Below are positions 33,523 to 45,249 of a stretch of DNA of 64,000 nucleotides, piece after piece. The translations under genes and the position numbers were made by a program. Under the pieces are notes generated by a model. That model did not search any database. It saw only the letters and a list, made by a program, of their open reading frames with translations, and had not been told where the DNA came from. Source of the DNA: Prionailurus bengalensis (taxonomy: Eukaryota; Chordata; Mammalia; Carnivora; Felidae); NCBI RefSeq assembly GCF_016509475.1, contig NC_057348.1, positions 31,787,501-31,851,500 of the forward strand, read 5' to 3'. Within the stretch, counting starts at the first letter, position 1. Each line of letters opens with the position of its first letter.

Positions 33523-33572
33523 CTGGCGGGACGGGGAGAGAGAAGAGAGGACCGTGGAGGTTAATACGAGTT
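33523..33572 (-). promoter_or_regulatory. PRICKLE2: Splice acceptor region of the last PRICKLE2 intron
   Basis: Read on the minus strand, a C/T-rich tract of about 28 bases ends in CCAG immediately before the exon. A plausible branch-point motif (TTAAC) sits roughly 40 bases upstream, near 33561. Phase and position agree with the intact Prickle2 reading frame. Confidence 0.85.
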
Positions 33573-33599
33573 GCAGTCGGGTTCATCTGAACCACCAGA

Positions 33600-34654
33600 A
33601 TCTACCCAGGATCGCTGCACGCGGCTCTGCAGCTGTACACGGCACAAGAGCTCTCTTGGAAAGCGCGTGGGAGGGCTTTCACCATTCCACGGGGGGGTGG
33701 GGGGGGGGAACGTGTCCACCCAGAGAGGGCACCTGGTTAAAAGGCATCCATAGAGATGCATTTTACTAGTTGCTAATTCCTACAAAGGCTCATCGGAGTT
33801 ACTAAGAGTCCACTGTGCCTCTTACGCGTGATGCTTCCTGTGTTTAGAATTTCTACAAAGGGCTTCAGATAACTCTTTGATCTAACGCTGTGCTGTGAGT
33901 ACGGAGGACAGATATTCTGGACGTAGAAGGTTTCAGCTGCAGAGGCTGGGCCATGCCCAAGCAGTTCCTACCGACACGGAGCCTCGTATCTAGTCCCATG
34001 ATACCAGACTGACTCACTTTCCTGTTGGCCTCCAGCAGCTTTCTCCCGCGCCCGCTGTCCCTAAGCCCCATATCTCAAATGTCTGGAACACTAAGTGACT
34101 CCCTGGGTGTACACAGAGGGATATTTACTCTCTCAGGCTGCTGCGGGAATGACTGTTCCCAGGGTTTTAAATGGGCCCCTAACGGCCAGAAGATGTGAGT
34201 GGGGCCTTGGGACACCCCTTCTTCCCCTGGGGAGGCACTTTTAAAACAACACCGTGACCTTAATGTTTGAGAAAACAGCGGGCACCCCCAGCAATGGCCC
34301 TGCAGTTCCTAAGTGCCGTCACTGGCACCACTGAAATAAGAACTGTTTTGCAGATAGCGGGAGATTCTTGCATTGAGTAACTTCCATCTTGCCCATCCTA
34401 AAGCAGCAGTCTCTAAAGAGATGCTTAAGAGTAGACCAGGTGGTAAAATCTCAGCATTTTCCACTCATTATCTGTTGGCAGATGAGCAGTTCTGCCATTG
34501 TTAGAAAACACGTCTCTGGATTACAACGGCTCATTATGACGCCTGCCACTGATTATTCTTCCCTACCTGCCGGGACCAACAACTTCCATGTCCCCGACAA
34601 AACTAACGGTATGAACACTTTGAAAAACTACTTAGCAGTATCTGTTGAAGCTAA

Positions 34655-34656
<2 letters not shown>
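33600..34656. other. Intronic unique stretch
   Basis: The first kilobase upstream of the last exon has no recognised interspersed repeat; a G run lies at about 33691-33709. Confidence 0.5.

Positions 34657-34696
<40 letters not shown>
34657..34696. repeat. (AC)20 microsatellite in the PRICKLE2 intron
   Basis: Forty bases of perfect AC repeat, followed by GGATTATC. Likely polymorphic. Confidence 0.97.
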
Positions 34697-34699
<3 letters not shown>

Positions 34700-34799
34700 T
34701 TATCAACAAAGCTGCTTTGAATATCTGTGTCCGTTTTTGTGTGTGTGGACTTCATGTTATTTCTGTTGAGTATACAGAGTGGAGATTATATGACTCTCC

Positions 34800-34990
34800 A
34801 TTGCTTCTCCTCGTTATAGACCTAACAGGAATCAGTGCACAGGTCCAAGAAAACGTAAAAGAGTGTATTCAGAGAATATTTTACAATAGCCTAGAACTAG
34901 AAACAACTCACATGTCAACTAATAGGAAAAGGGATAAATAAATCGTGCTAGTTTCTACCATTCTCCCTTAAAAGGAATCAGAACTCTGGA
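34800..34990 (+). mobile_element. Old L1 ORF2 3' fragment
   Basis: Diverged wording of the L1 ORF2 end: AACTAGAAACAACTCACATG followed by 'aggaaaagggataaataaat'. Confidence 0.5.
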
Positions 34991-35097
34991 GGGATGGCTG
35001 ATTCTAGGACAGGAGAAGGGAAGGTATGAGCCTGGGACATCTTGTTATGCCAGAAAGGAAGTGTTACAAATGAAAAAGGATTTTTTGAAAATCACGA

Positions 35098-35291
35098 AAA
35101 AAAATTTTTTTAATTTATTTGAGAGAGGCAGAGATACGGGGCAGAGAGAATGGGACAGAGAGGATCCCAAGCAGGCTCAGGGCTATCAGCACAGAGCCTG
35201 ACGTGGGTCTTGAACTCACAAAACCGTGAGATCGTGACCTGAGCCCAAACCAACAGTCAGATGTGTAACCGAATGAGTCACCCAGGTACCC
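35098..35291 (-). mobile_element. CAN-SINE, old
   Basis: Antisense: T-rich tail, GA/GGGA block, TGAACTCACAAAACCGTGAG, end GAGTCACCCAGGTACCC. Strongly diverged. Confidence 0.88.
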
Positions 35292-35319
35292 TGAAAACTG
35301 ATGGAGGTTTGCCAGAAGG

Positions 35320-36428
35320 ACACCAGGCACAACCTCAAGGGGCCCCCACTAGCCAAAGCCAAGCAATTTGAGCCTCAAATCATTGAAAACAGTAGGGATT
35401 CATAAACCACTGAAAAAAGAGGAAATCATGAGTCCATACCGGTAAGAGATAAACCCATCAGTAAATAGACGGGGGAGGAGAGAACAGGTTCTTGCCTGCA
35501 GTAGAATGCTGAGCAGAGCAGAAGGAGTGCACACAGAAGGGGTGCTGCATTTGGAAGATCATCATTCCGTAACCATTGTAGGTAATGACGGATTTCGTGC
35601 GAGAGTCAAGGCATGCGCAAGTTTGGGGGTGAAATTTAATGGGGAGGCAGGATATTTGCATGGTGTTAAGTGTTTTTCCACGCACTTACTAACTGTAAGG
35701 GAAAATTTAGTAGCTACACAATGGAGAAATCACACAGCACTTTGACCAGGAGATCAAACTTGACCTCGCCGATGAGCGGCAGCTGGATACTGTGTGCCAC
35801 CCAGTGTATGTCCTAAGAGGTCCACGTTATCACTCATGCAGTGTTCCAGCCAGGGAGACAGATCCTGAACGTAATCAGAAGGAAACATTGGGGAAACTCC
35901 CAAAGGAGGAAAATTCTATTAAGAAAAAATGGGACTATATGCTTGAATCATTTTTTTTTTCAGTATCATAAAAGTGTGAAGGAATATTCGACACTAAAGA
36001 ACACTAAGGAACCAGGGCAATGGTATAGAATACACGATCCTGGACCAGAACCTATTCTGTAGTGAGAATGTCATGAAGGATAACTGTGGAGAAACTGACG
36101 AAAATTGGGACACAGGCAATTAATAAATATGCTAAATTTTCTGTGTTAATTTTGATAACAGTGATAATTATGGTAATGTTGGAGAAGATCCTTCCTCTTG
36201 GGAAATACACATGGAAGTATATGGTAGTAAATGGCCGAGGTGGATGCAACTGCCTCCTGAATGGGTCAGAAACAAATTGCGTGTGTGTATGTGTGAACAA
36301 GAGAGAAGCCATGATAAAACAAATAGGGTAAATTGTTAGTCATATGTGAATCTAAGTAAAGAGTACATTCTGGTTATCGTTTGTCTCATTTCTGCAACTT
36401 TTCAGTAAGTGTGAAATTATTGCTAAAT
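35320..36428 (+). mobile_element. L1M-type 3' UTR
   Basis: Long 3' UTR with old-L1 landmarks: ACGATCCTGGACCAGAACC, GTTAATTTTGATAACAGTG, and TCATTTCTGCAACTTTTCAG near the end, before AAATTATTGCTAAATAAAA. Non-coding. Confidence 0.75.
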
Positions 36429-36651
36429 AAAAAATCTCCTGGGGCGCCTGGGTGGTTGAGTTGGTTAAGCGTCTGACTTCGGCTCAGGTCACGATCTCGC
36501 TGTTTGTGAGTTCAAGCCCCGCGTCAGGCTCTGTGCTGACAGCTCAGAGCCTGGAGTCTGCTTCGAATCTGTGTCTCCCTCTCTCTCTGCCCCTCCCCCG
36601 CTTGTGCTCTTTCTCTCCTGAAAATAAATAAACGTTGAAAAAAATCTCCTG
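36429..36651 (+). mobile_element. CAN-SINE, intermediate subfamily
   Basis: The target word AAAAAATCTCCTG flanks the body (36441-36639). Head GGGGCGCCTGGGTGGTTGAG, tail AATAAATAAACGTTG. It inserted into the A-rich tail of the preceding L1M. Confidence 0.95.
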
Positions 36652-36670
36652 AAATCTGTGGCATATGATG

Positions 36671-36861
36671 CAATAGTTTTCAATGCCTGGGGAAGTTACT
36701 GGGGCTGGGGGGCAGGGGGTGGGTGGTATATGCTATTGGCGTCTAGTGGGCAGAGGCCGGAGAGATGTTGCTAAACATCCTACGATGCACACACAGGACA
36801 GTCCCCACAACAAAAATGATCCAGCTCCCGATGTCAGTAATGGCACAGCTGAGAAACCACG
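36671..36861 (+). mobile_element. MER20 in the PRICKLE2 intron
   Basis: Sense MER20 order: CAATAGTTTTCAATGCC, GCGTCTAGTGGGCAGAGGCC, TGCTAAACATCCTACGATGC, ending CAGCTGAGAAACCAC. Confidence 0.85.
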
Positions 36862-37205
36862 ATAGATGGCATCCCCCACAACAGCGAGAATGAACGACTA
36901 CACCCAGCCACAGGGATGAATGTCACATAGAGAATGCTGGCAGACAAAAAAGAGTACGTGCCATGTGATTCCGTTTATATGAAGTTCAAGAACAGCCCGA
37001 GGCTGTCTATGGTGGCTGAGATCAGGACAGAGGGAAGGGACATAAAGGAAACATGGAGGGTGCTGGAGATGTTCTGTATCTACATCTGGGTGGTGGTTAA
37101 AAGGATACACACAGAAAAGTTCCTTGAGGTGTGGATTTAATATTTGGTTTGCTCTATCTTAGGTAAGCCACGCCCCAATAAAATGGCATAAAAACAAAGC
37201 AGAGC
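36862..37205 (+). mobile_element. Old L1 (L1M) 3' end
   Basis: ORF2 end and 3' UTR wording: CAGGGATGAATGTCACATAG, GTGATTCCGTTTATATGAAG, 'atctgggtggtggttaaaag', and an A-rich end near 37200. Confidence 0.75.
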
Positions 37206-38039
37206 TCGCATTAAAGAGCCAAATTTAAATGCTGGATATGCCTGTGGAGAAAATATTCTGCCAACCACCATACTTTCCAGTCATATATATTTTTTAATTC
37301 CATCACTGGGGTAACTGTCAGGGCAAGAGGGGATGAGTTCTTTAACTCCCGCTTTCCCCGCTGCTTATCTCTGACACACACATCATAAAAGCTGATTTAC
37401 AACAGCCTAATCACTTCCAGAACTGCCCCAACCTGAAGGCGGAGAGGACAGGACAGCAACCAAGGATGATGAATGAGTCGTCGGAGCAGATGAACTCCAT
37501 GCAGTAGGGAAGGAAAAAAATTCTTCAAGAATCACTGGGAGAAACAAAAGCTACACACATGTGGGCATAATGATCTTTGCTGGGCTTCCTCCTCAAGCCC
37601 TGTTATAGAATCAGGGTTGTTATCAACAAGCTAGCAAAGTACCACAAATCCCCAAACAAGCTGTTTTCCTGACCCTGACTTCTGTAAGTCTCCAAGTCAA
37701 GCATTTCTGAGGACATCCTGCGTGTGAACAGATTCTTATTTCCATGAGGAGGGTGTAACGTGAAGGAGGGCAGTTTCAGCACCACTGGGAGGTGATCTGG
37801 CCCTGTCGTGTTGTACTTCTGTGTCCTGGGCAATCTCAGGATAACCTTGACCACCTTGACCCTCCTCAGAAAAAAAGAACGCTCTGTCAAGTACAGGAGG
37901 CTCCCACTGTTCAACCCAGAGCCTAATGTCACTTATCCCAAACATAAACTATTCTCTCGGGGACGTGTGAATGGGACTGGAAATGCTAGACGCTCACTGT
38001 GGACATTATCAATACATTTACTTATTTATTAATAAAGCT
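37206..38039. other. Intronic unique stretch
   Basis: No repeat or coding frame recognised. Confidence 0.45.
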
Positions 38040-38625
38040 TCTTATTGACTAACTCAGAGTTTGCTCCACGGTCTTCCTGCATGCAGGACATGAACAGAAT
38101 GGCCAATGTTGTCCACAGATGAGCAACCATCATGTACCTGCCTCTGAACAGGGTGGCTCTGTGGTTCATTTCATTCTTGGCAAAATCCAGAGTCCTCAGG
38201 CAGCCCTCAAGGCCCTCTGGTCTCACAAAGATCACCCACTAAACCCTCGTCCCAGCTTCCTTGGCGTCAGCTGTCCTTACACACGTACCAGAAAGCTCAT
38301 CTCAGCCTCTTTTGGAAAACACTCCCCTCTGCACTGCTGACTTCCGCTGACCATAAAGGCCCTCACATAAATGTCACCTCTTCAGAGGGAGCCGCCCTGA
38401 TTGCTCTTTCTAAAGGAGCAGGTTGTCCCCCCAACAACCAGTCACTCCGCAGCCTTGACTTTCAAGGTTCCCACCCTGACTTGTTTTCTTAAGTTCTTTC
38501 ATATGTTTGCAAGTTGAATGGGTGCCTCCTGGGAGCAGGCATCACGTCCTCCTATTCACTGGACTCCCCTAGAACTAGGAGTGAGCCTCCTTGGTGCTCA
38601 ATCAATATTTGTGGAATTAAGGTCA
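38040..38625 (+). mobile_element. L2 LINE 3' end
   Basis: Contains AATGTCACCTCTTCAGAGGG, 'ggagcaggcatcacgtcc', and the terminal GGTGCTCAATCAATATTTGTG. The 5' part (before about 38350) is weaker. Confidence 0.65.
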
Positions 38626-40565
38626 ACGAATCCTCATGCTGCCCGCCAGGAAAAGGTAGCTACCCTCTGACCTGGAGTGGGCCAGGACTTAACAACCAAC
38701 TCTAATTCAGACGGGTGGGATGCCAACCATCAGGACCAGAAACACACGGTCACACCTGTCAATCTCATTGTCTGCGATGCTTCATTTTGCAACCTACCAT
38801 CTGTGGGGTTTCTCCAATTTTAAAGTTGAAGAACGTGTGGTTTATAATTAGCTCCTCGATCTGCACAAAATGTTTTGGGCTTATTAATCCCAGCTCTGGA
38901 GATGCGTTTAAATCACCAGCTTCCATGTCTCCAAGACTATCACAGATCATACTTCAACTTGAGAAACCGACCTTTCCTCTCTCTGCGAGCTGAACTGGAG
39001 AGCCACTTCCTGGCTGGCAGCAGGGGGGCAACCTTTGAGCCTCTAGAGACACATCTCCAAAATGGGTATGACAACAGTATCTGAGTTTGGGAGTTGCAGT
39101 GACATAAGATGAGGAGAACAGTACTTTTCCTCGTTAAGACTCATCACAACGGTAGTAGGTGTGTGCCATGTTTCTTTGATCTTCAACTTCTTGGCTAGTC
39201 TATCACCTCCAAGATGGCAGGAACAGACTCCTGTTTGTCAACCCTCATCTCACCACCTCATATTCTGGTACTTTATATGCTGGAAGAGAGTACTAAGAAA
39301 GACCTCAAACTCCCCAGTGAAAGGAAGCAGGCCCCATGAATTTTATACTCAGCCACCTGCCAAGGGAGACAAATACTTGAAGGTGTGATCGTATGACTGA
39401 ATGAGTCCTAGAATGATGACCCACACAGGCCACACGGCAGTGTTCACTGAAGATGGGCCACTGTTCAAAGAATCTGTGGCTCCCGACTGCAGTTGGAGAC
39501 TGCTTCTCCACACAGATGAAATACAACTCTTTCTTCCGTTTGTGCGGCAGGAGACCCTGTGTCAGATCACTGCGTATAGATAGAATCCACCCCAATGGAG
39601 GTCTACAATGCTACTCTCTCCTGCTGCCAGAGACCCACCTTACTTTTCTTGCTGCCTGAGCCCCGATGTGTGCATGTGAATGAATGCCTGCAAGCAAGGT
39701 GTGGTGTGGGAGGCAGAGACTGCTAACTAAATTCCCCAGGGAGCCCTTGGAGTCTGACCCCACATTTGATGATCACAGAGGTGATCACAGAGGCCCAACA
39801 CATTCTGGAGACCCTGGCTGAAGAAGCCTATCTGCCAGCACGAGGCATGGATGTTAAGGCATTCTCCTCTCCAAATAATGCAGGATTTGTGAGGAGTGCT
39901 ACATGGCCTCAATTCAGCCTGGTCCCAGTGATCTGTGTGGCCGGGAGCCACGCAAACACCCAGGGACTGCAGTTTTCTGTCGGCATGCATGGCCCTGGCC
40001 CCAACAAGGAGAGGTCCGTGTTGAATTTAGCCTGCGATTCTCTATGGTTTAAACCATCAACGCAAAGCTACGGCCAGGATGCTCTAAGCAATGCCAGCAT
40101 TTCAGGCTGAACAATATCCCCTCACTGCAAACATAAGGCCTCACAGAAGTCAGTGACAGCAAGAAAAATCAATACCTCCAAAGAATGCCCTGGGTCTGAC
40201 GGAAGAGAAAGGCAATCTTTGCGATGTTCGCTCTCTCCATTTATTCCGAGAGCAGAAGAGTGCTCAAGACCAGAGAAAAGACCACGTGGACTGCAAGGTA
40301 AGATTAGCCCTTTGGTACATCTTTCTGTTCCTTATTTATTGCCCTTTCTAGTCCTATTCCTACCTCCCTCAAAGAAATTGGCATACAAAGACATCGCTGT
40401 TTCTGCCAACTTAAATAACGCATTTCATTTTACAGTTCTGTGCAATAAACGAAAGAGTAACTACTCACCTTAGCCCTATAGACATTTATGACTCGCACGT
40501 TCAGTAAGGTTTTCCCTATATGACTTTTTTTTTTTCTTTCTGAAGCAGAGACATGAATCGGAATG
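38626..40565. other. Intronic, largely unrecognised; small MIR-like piece
   Basis: Around 38990-39110 the sequence resembles a MIR core ('cctctagagacacatctccaaaatgggtatgacaac' in pieces). The rest, nearly 1.8 kb, holds nothing I can name. Confidence 0.4.
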
Positions 40566-40803
40566 GTTTAGAATAGGGGTTTGCAACCTAGAGCCCATGG
40601 GCCAAAGCCAGCTCACTGCGTGTTTTTGTAAATAAAGTTTAACTGCAACACAGCTACACCTATTCATTTGCGTATTGTCTAGGGTTGCTTTCTCACTACA
40701 ATGGCAGGAGTGGGTAATCGTGACAGACTGTATGACCTACAAAGCCTAAAATATTTATTACCCGGCCCTTTCTAGAAACAAGTTTGTCGCCTCTGGTTTA
40801 AAA
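40566..40803. mobile_element. hAT-like DNA transposon with 8-bp target duplication
   Basis: Element 40574-40795 (222 bases) with near-inverted ends (TAGGGGTTTGCAACC and GTTTGTCGCCTCTG), containing TTTTGTAAATAAAGTTT and CCTAAAATATTTATTACCCGG. Flanks GTTTAGAA (40566-40573) and GTTTAAAA (40796-40803) are the 8-bp duplication expected of hAT elements. No transposase frame. Confidence 0.75.
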
Positions 40804-41403
40804 GGCAAATGTGCTGTGAAGCTGTAGCAGGCCTAAGCACCCCCAAAGTCATGTGCTCTACATGGTCTATCAGAGCATGCAAAAAATGTCTTTGAGGTAC
40901 AAGTTGATTCAAGTGTGTGGGGGTAAGTTTGATCAGGTCCCTTGGGGTCCTTTTTCCAACTCAGTCAATTGATTTCATCAACACTCAGAATCTCAAATTG
41001 GCAACATCTGGAGAGAAGCTGTCATCCGGGCAGTGGAGTTTAACCACCACCAAATGTTCCTTAGTGACAGGGCACGGAATGTTCGAACAGAGTAGGCTGG
41101 GGAAAGCGGTGGGGCGGGAACGGAAAGAGAGGGAGAAGGAAAAGGAAAGGCAGGGAGAGATTATGAGCACACTCAAAATCCCTGGCTGCTAACAGCGGGA
41201 CCTGGGACCAGTGGCCATGGCACCCTATCCAGACTGGCAGAATCCCAACCTGCATTTGCACCAGAGCCACCCTGGTGATTCACACGCCCCTGAGAGTTAG
41301 GGCCCCACTGTGCCAGAGCTGTGGCCGAGTTTCAAGGACAACCTTCTCTGCAACGAAAGGTGCTTCTACCCTAGGAAACCCCACACCCTCAGAGACACTG
41401 ATT
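40804..41403. other. Intronic stretch, possible MER5 fragment
   Basis: About 41200-41300 reads like a decayed MER5A; the rest is unrecognised apart from a GA-rich patch at 41115-41160. Confidence 0.35.
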
Positions 41404-41622
41404 CAGAGTTTCTCAACTTTGGTGCTATTTGCATCCTGGGCAGGAGAATTTATTTTTTTCTTTTTCTGCCTGGGGGCTGTTGTGTGTTGTGTGATGCTTA
41501 GCACCAACCCTGCTCCTACTCACTAGATGCCAGCAACACCCCCCTCCAGTTGTGACAACTCACATCTCCAGACGTTGCCCAATGTCCCGCGGGGCTAAAA
41601 CTGGCCCAGCTGAGGAGCACTG
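41404..41622 (-). mobile_element. MER20, near full length
   Basis: Antisense order: CAGAGTTTCTCAACTTTGG, GGGGGCTGTTGTGTG, CACTAGATGCCAGCAACACC, TCTCCAGACGTTGCCCAATG, ending TGAGGAGCACTG. About 219 bases, as expected for the family. Confidence 0.9.
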
Positions 41623-43188
41623 CACAAACAGATCTGATCCTGGAGCTGCTGCTGACCACAGGCTAAGAAGCACTCTGTTCCTGATCTTCCAGCGAAACTG
41701 GGTTAATCCTGCTCTACCCCACCCTGCAAACATGAGCCTGAGCACCAGACACGGTGGACACGTTCTCTTTCCAGAGAAAGATCAGTGCGTTCCATGAGGT
41801 TGGGGGTGGTGTATCTCCCAAATCGGGGAACTACGAAGTTGTTTGCTCTCTAAACTCCCCTCCACAAACCCACTCCTGACAGTCTGTCTCTCCCGCGGTG
41901 GGCGTGAAGAGTTCCCTGTGGTTAAGGCCTTGGGGGTCTTCTTTTCCCTCCCCCATTTGAAGCCTTTGGCATCTCGAGCCCTTGATGCAGCTCTCTTACT
42001 TCCTTACTCTGGTCACCAGCCTGTCTAGTGGGTCCCAAGTGAGGAGGTGGTCATGAGTGCTTACACTCACGTGTCTGCCATCTGCTCCTGTGGTTCCAGG
42101 AAAAGTGCTGGCAGACGAAAGACACAATTTCCTTCAGGCAGCTGCTGCCGCGAGGGAGGCGGAGACGGGCTGGTGGGGAGAGACGCCCGCTTCTGACTTC
42201 ACGCCTCCCCCGTGCCCGCCTGGATCCCCCTCGAGGGAAGGGCCATTTCCCCATCCCTGACCACTCGGGGAGACTGGCCCCAAATAAAGCACAGCTGCTT
42301 GACAACCAGCTGGTTACAAGGGCGGCCATGACCCATTCGGGTTTCCCCAACAACAGAGTCGGTGGTTTTGAGCAGCATTCATTCTAGAGACTTGCCTTTG
42401 AGCCAGAGTGGCTGAGAAGTGACAAGTGTCACAATAGGACTAAAAAGTCGCTTTTCTTGCAGACCCAGGAGAGTTGAAAGGAAGAGCCTGGTCGAGATCA
42501 AAACTCTGATTCGACTGGAGGTCCCTTACCTTCTATCTGCGGAACTGCTCCTTAACTTCCCAATAAAGACCCAACGTGTAAAAGGTAGTGAAGGGAGAGA
42601 CCAGGAAGTGACATTTTTAGAAACATGTGGGGTCAATTTTAACTCCTTTTCAGCCCCGTGGGGGATTGTGGTTGTGTAGCCACAAAGCCCATCGCTAATT
42701 GAAAGGATGCGTAAAAAATTCAAACCAGGTGAAGACTGTTTGCCAGGGTTTGCTCTGGGCTCACGCTGACCCCATGCTGCTTTCCAGAACCCATTTACCC
42801 CAGTCAACGGGCAGACCACACGGGAGTCTGTGCTCAGGAAACACTTGACTACACGGCCCAGAAGCTCAGTGGCTCCCCAGCGGTAGGGAGCAGACAGCCG
42901 GGGACTTGGAGACCCATCTGGTTTCTTCAAAGATTCTAGATGAAGTCCTAACACTGCCAGGCTCTGTGAGCAAGGCCATTTCTGGTGACACCTCAAAGGG
43001 ATATTACACTATAGAGGGAAGAGAGATAACTCAATCAGGAGGTCAGTACAGCCATTATAGAGAGTAATCACAGGAGGGAGGAAACACAATGCTCTGACAG
43101 GGCCAAAAGATTAGCTCTATCCAAACAGAGTGCTGAGAAAGACCCCTGTGATGGTGGTGACAGCTATCCTAACACCTAAAGGACCTAC
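41623..43188. other. Intronic unique stretch with a CpG-rich patch
   Basis: The part 42100-42250 is GC- and CpG-rich (GCCGCGAGGGAGGCGGAGACGG-like, GACGCCCGC, CTCGAGG) unlike its surroundings. The 156-codon minus-strand frame at 42526-42996 shows no motif. No repeats recognised. Confidence 0.45.
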
Positions 43189-43412
43189 GGGCACCTGGGT
43201 GGCTCAGTCAGTTAAGACTCTGGCTTTGGCTCAGGTCATGATCTCACGGTCCGTGGGTTCGAGCACCACGTCGGGCTCTGTGCCGACAGTGTGGAGCCTG
43301 GAGCCTGCTTCGGATTCTGTGTCTCCCTCTCTTTCTGTCCCTCCCCCGCTCATGCTCTATCTCTGTCTCTCTCAAAAACGAACGGACGTTAAAAAAAAAA
43401 ATGTTAAAGGTC
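43189..43412 (+). mobile_element. CAN-SINE, older/intermediate
   Basis: Head GGGCACCTGGGTGGCTCAG, B-box-like GGGTTCGAGCACC, tail CTCTCAAAAACGAACGG. Weak target duplication around 'taaaggacct' / 'taaaggtctg'. Confidence 0.93.
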
Positions 43413-43614
43413 TGAAGGAGACAGCCTCACCAATAGTGGGGAAAGCGCTCCAGGGCAGATGGAACACTTCGTACCAGGAAAAGTTCCTAGTACTCTACGA
43501 AGTGACAAAAGGGCAGTGTGGGAGCCCGAGAGAGGTTCTTCCAGGCCCCCTTGGCTTTGAAAGTATCCTTCCCGTGCCTGTAGGCAGCTTTAATAAAGCA
43601 CCTGCGTGGCAGCA

Positions 43615-43795
43615 CAGGGGAGTGGAGAGGAGCACTGGCTTTGAACTTCACCTTCCCGCTCTGTCTCCTAGAGCTATGCCTCCTCAGGCAAGACCCTGGC
43701 CTGCTCTGTGCCTCAATTCCCTCACCTGTAAAATGGGAGTAAGTAGACTCTAGCTCATTAGGATGACAGTGAATAATAAGTGGGTACTTAGTGCT
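43615..43795 (+). mobile_element. MIR SINE
   Basis: GCACTGGCTTTGAACTTCACC, 'gcctcaattccctcacctgtaaaatggg' in pieces, and AGGATGACAGTGAATAATAAG follow MIR order well. Confidence 0.85.
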
Positions 43796-43799
43796 GGTG

Positions 43800-43985
43800 T
43801 AGGGAGATCAGATGGAATGTTCTCATGGTCTTTCACCACTTACCTGTCACTTACAAAGTATTCTTAGGAATGTTGTCCTACATGAAACAGCTAGGCATGG
43901 ATACGCAAGTTTTTCAAGTGTGTAACAGAGAGTTGGAAGGATGTGCTCAAGGTCACACAGCGGCCACTTGAGAACTATTACTTCC
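43800..43985 (+). mobile_element. MIR3-like fragment
   Basis: Landmarks 'tttacaaagtattctta', 'ggatgtgctcaaggtcacacagc' (in pieces). Confidence 0.6.
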
Positions 43986-44189
43986 TACCTTTTATTTTTG
44001 TCAGTAGAAAGAGTACGAGGAATATGGCCACAAGGCTGTTATTGACTTGAGTGACAAGAGGCAAAGAGAGAAGTAAAGATCCATCCACACATTTGAGCTC
44101 TGAACCAGTGGCCACAATTCAAAAAATCCTTTTCATTAATGGATCGTTTCCTATTGTATTAATAAGAATTACTGCTACCTGCAACAGCA

Positions 44190-44490
44190 GGGATGAATCT
44201 CATAAAGTGAAAGATGCCAGCCACAAAAGAATACAAACAGTAGGATTCCATTTATATCAAGTTACAAACCACTGCAAGCGAACTGTTTGAAGTTAGGACA
44301 GTGCTTGCTTTGGAGACGAAGGAGGAGGAGAGAGTGGAAGGGGCAGGAGGGAGTTTCTGGGGTCCTGGTGGTGGTCTACTTCTTGACCTGGGCAGTGCTG
44401 GCAGGAGCATAATAATTCACGGAGCTGCAACTCATGATTCCTGCACTTTTCTGCTGGTTACACATCCACAAAATGTTTATTAAAAACGAC
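44190..44490 (+). mobile_element. Old L1 (L1M) 3' end
   Basis: GCAGGGATGAATCTCATAAAG, GGATTCCATTTATATCAAG, 'cctggtggtggtctac', ending in CAAAATGTTTATTAAAAAC. Confidence 0.72.
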
Positions 44491-45006
44491 CACCAAGAGG
44501 GGCAAGAATGTACTCACGACAGTTTGCAAGGTGAATGTGCATAAAGCATCCCCCTCCTGGGACACTGGACTGGTAGGGCTGGGACACGGGCCCCAAACCA
44601 GCAGCTAATATGTTAGGCCGTGTTCGGTCTGAAGGGTTAAGTTTCTTTCTTTCCTTTTCAAGTTGGAGTGCACAGGGGCCTTCGCCGTCTGTGGTCTTAG
44701 CCCTGGGCACATTTACACATTTGTCATACCTGCCTGTCCACAAGCCTCTCTTACCTCTCCCAGCAGCGTCAGCCAACTTGATAAGAGGGGTAGAAGGTTG
44801 GATGAAAGCGGTTTATGGATGTAAGGCCAGTACACAATGTGCTCTTCTAAGCTTGGGGAATCCTTGCTTCTCAAGAGCCTACTTACACACAGCTGAGGGT
44901 TGACAAAACGCTATTCTTGGCAAAAAAGTTTATGATATCACGTATGACAGAGCCAATTACCAGACTGACAGACGGGCAAAAACATAAACATCTACTCCGT
45001 GGTAGA
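44491..45006. other. Intronic unique stretch
   Basis: Nothing recognised. Confidence 0.45.
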
Positions 45007-45249
45007 TGGAGTGTCTTTTTTTTTTTTAATGTTTTTATTTATTTTTGAGACAGAGAGAGAGAGAGAGAGCATGAGCAGGGGAGGGGCAGAGAGAGAGGGA
45101 GACACAGAACCCAAAGCAGGCTCCAGGCTCCGAGCTGTCAGCACAGAGCCCGACGCGGAGCTCGAACTCACAAACCACGAGATCATGACCTGAGCTGACG
45201 TCGGACGCCTAACGGACTGAGCCACCCAGGCGCCCCTGGGGTGTCTTTT
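45007..45249 (-). mobile_element. CAN-SINE with 13-bp target duplication
   Basis: TGGAGTGTCTTTT (45007-45019) and TGGGGTGTCTTTT (45237-45249) flank an antisense body ending CACCCAGGCGCCCC. Confidence 0.95.

Noticed and set aside
33523..33595. The 24-codon N-terminal extension (from Met at 33595) of the Prickle2 frame
   Set aside because: A clear pyrimidine tract and CAG acceptor lie at 33523, and the Prickle2 family sequence continues only from the following Gly-Leu-Ser; the extension is intron read-through.
42526..42996. 156-codon frame on the minus strand inside the intron
   Set aside because: Same strand as PRICKLE2 but no resemblance to Prickle2 and no motif; no splice context that would make it a coding exon.
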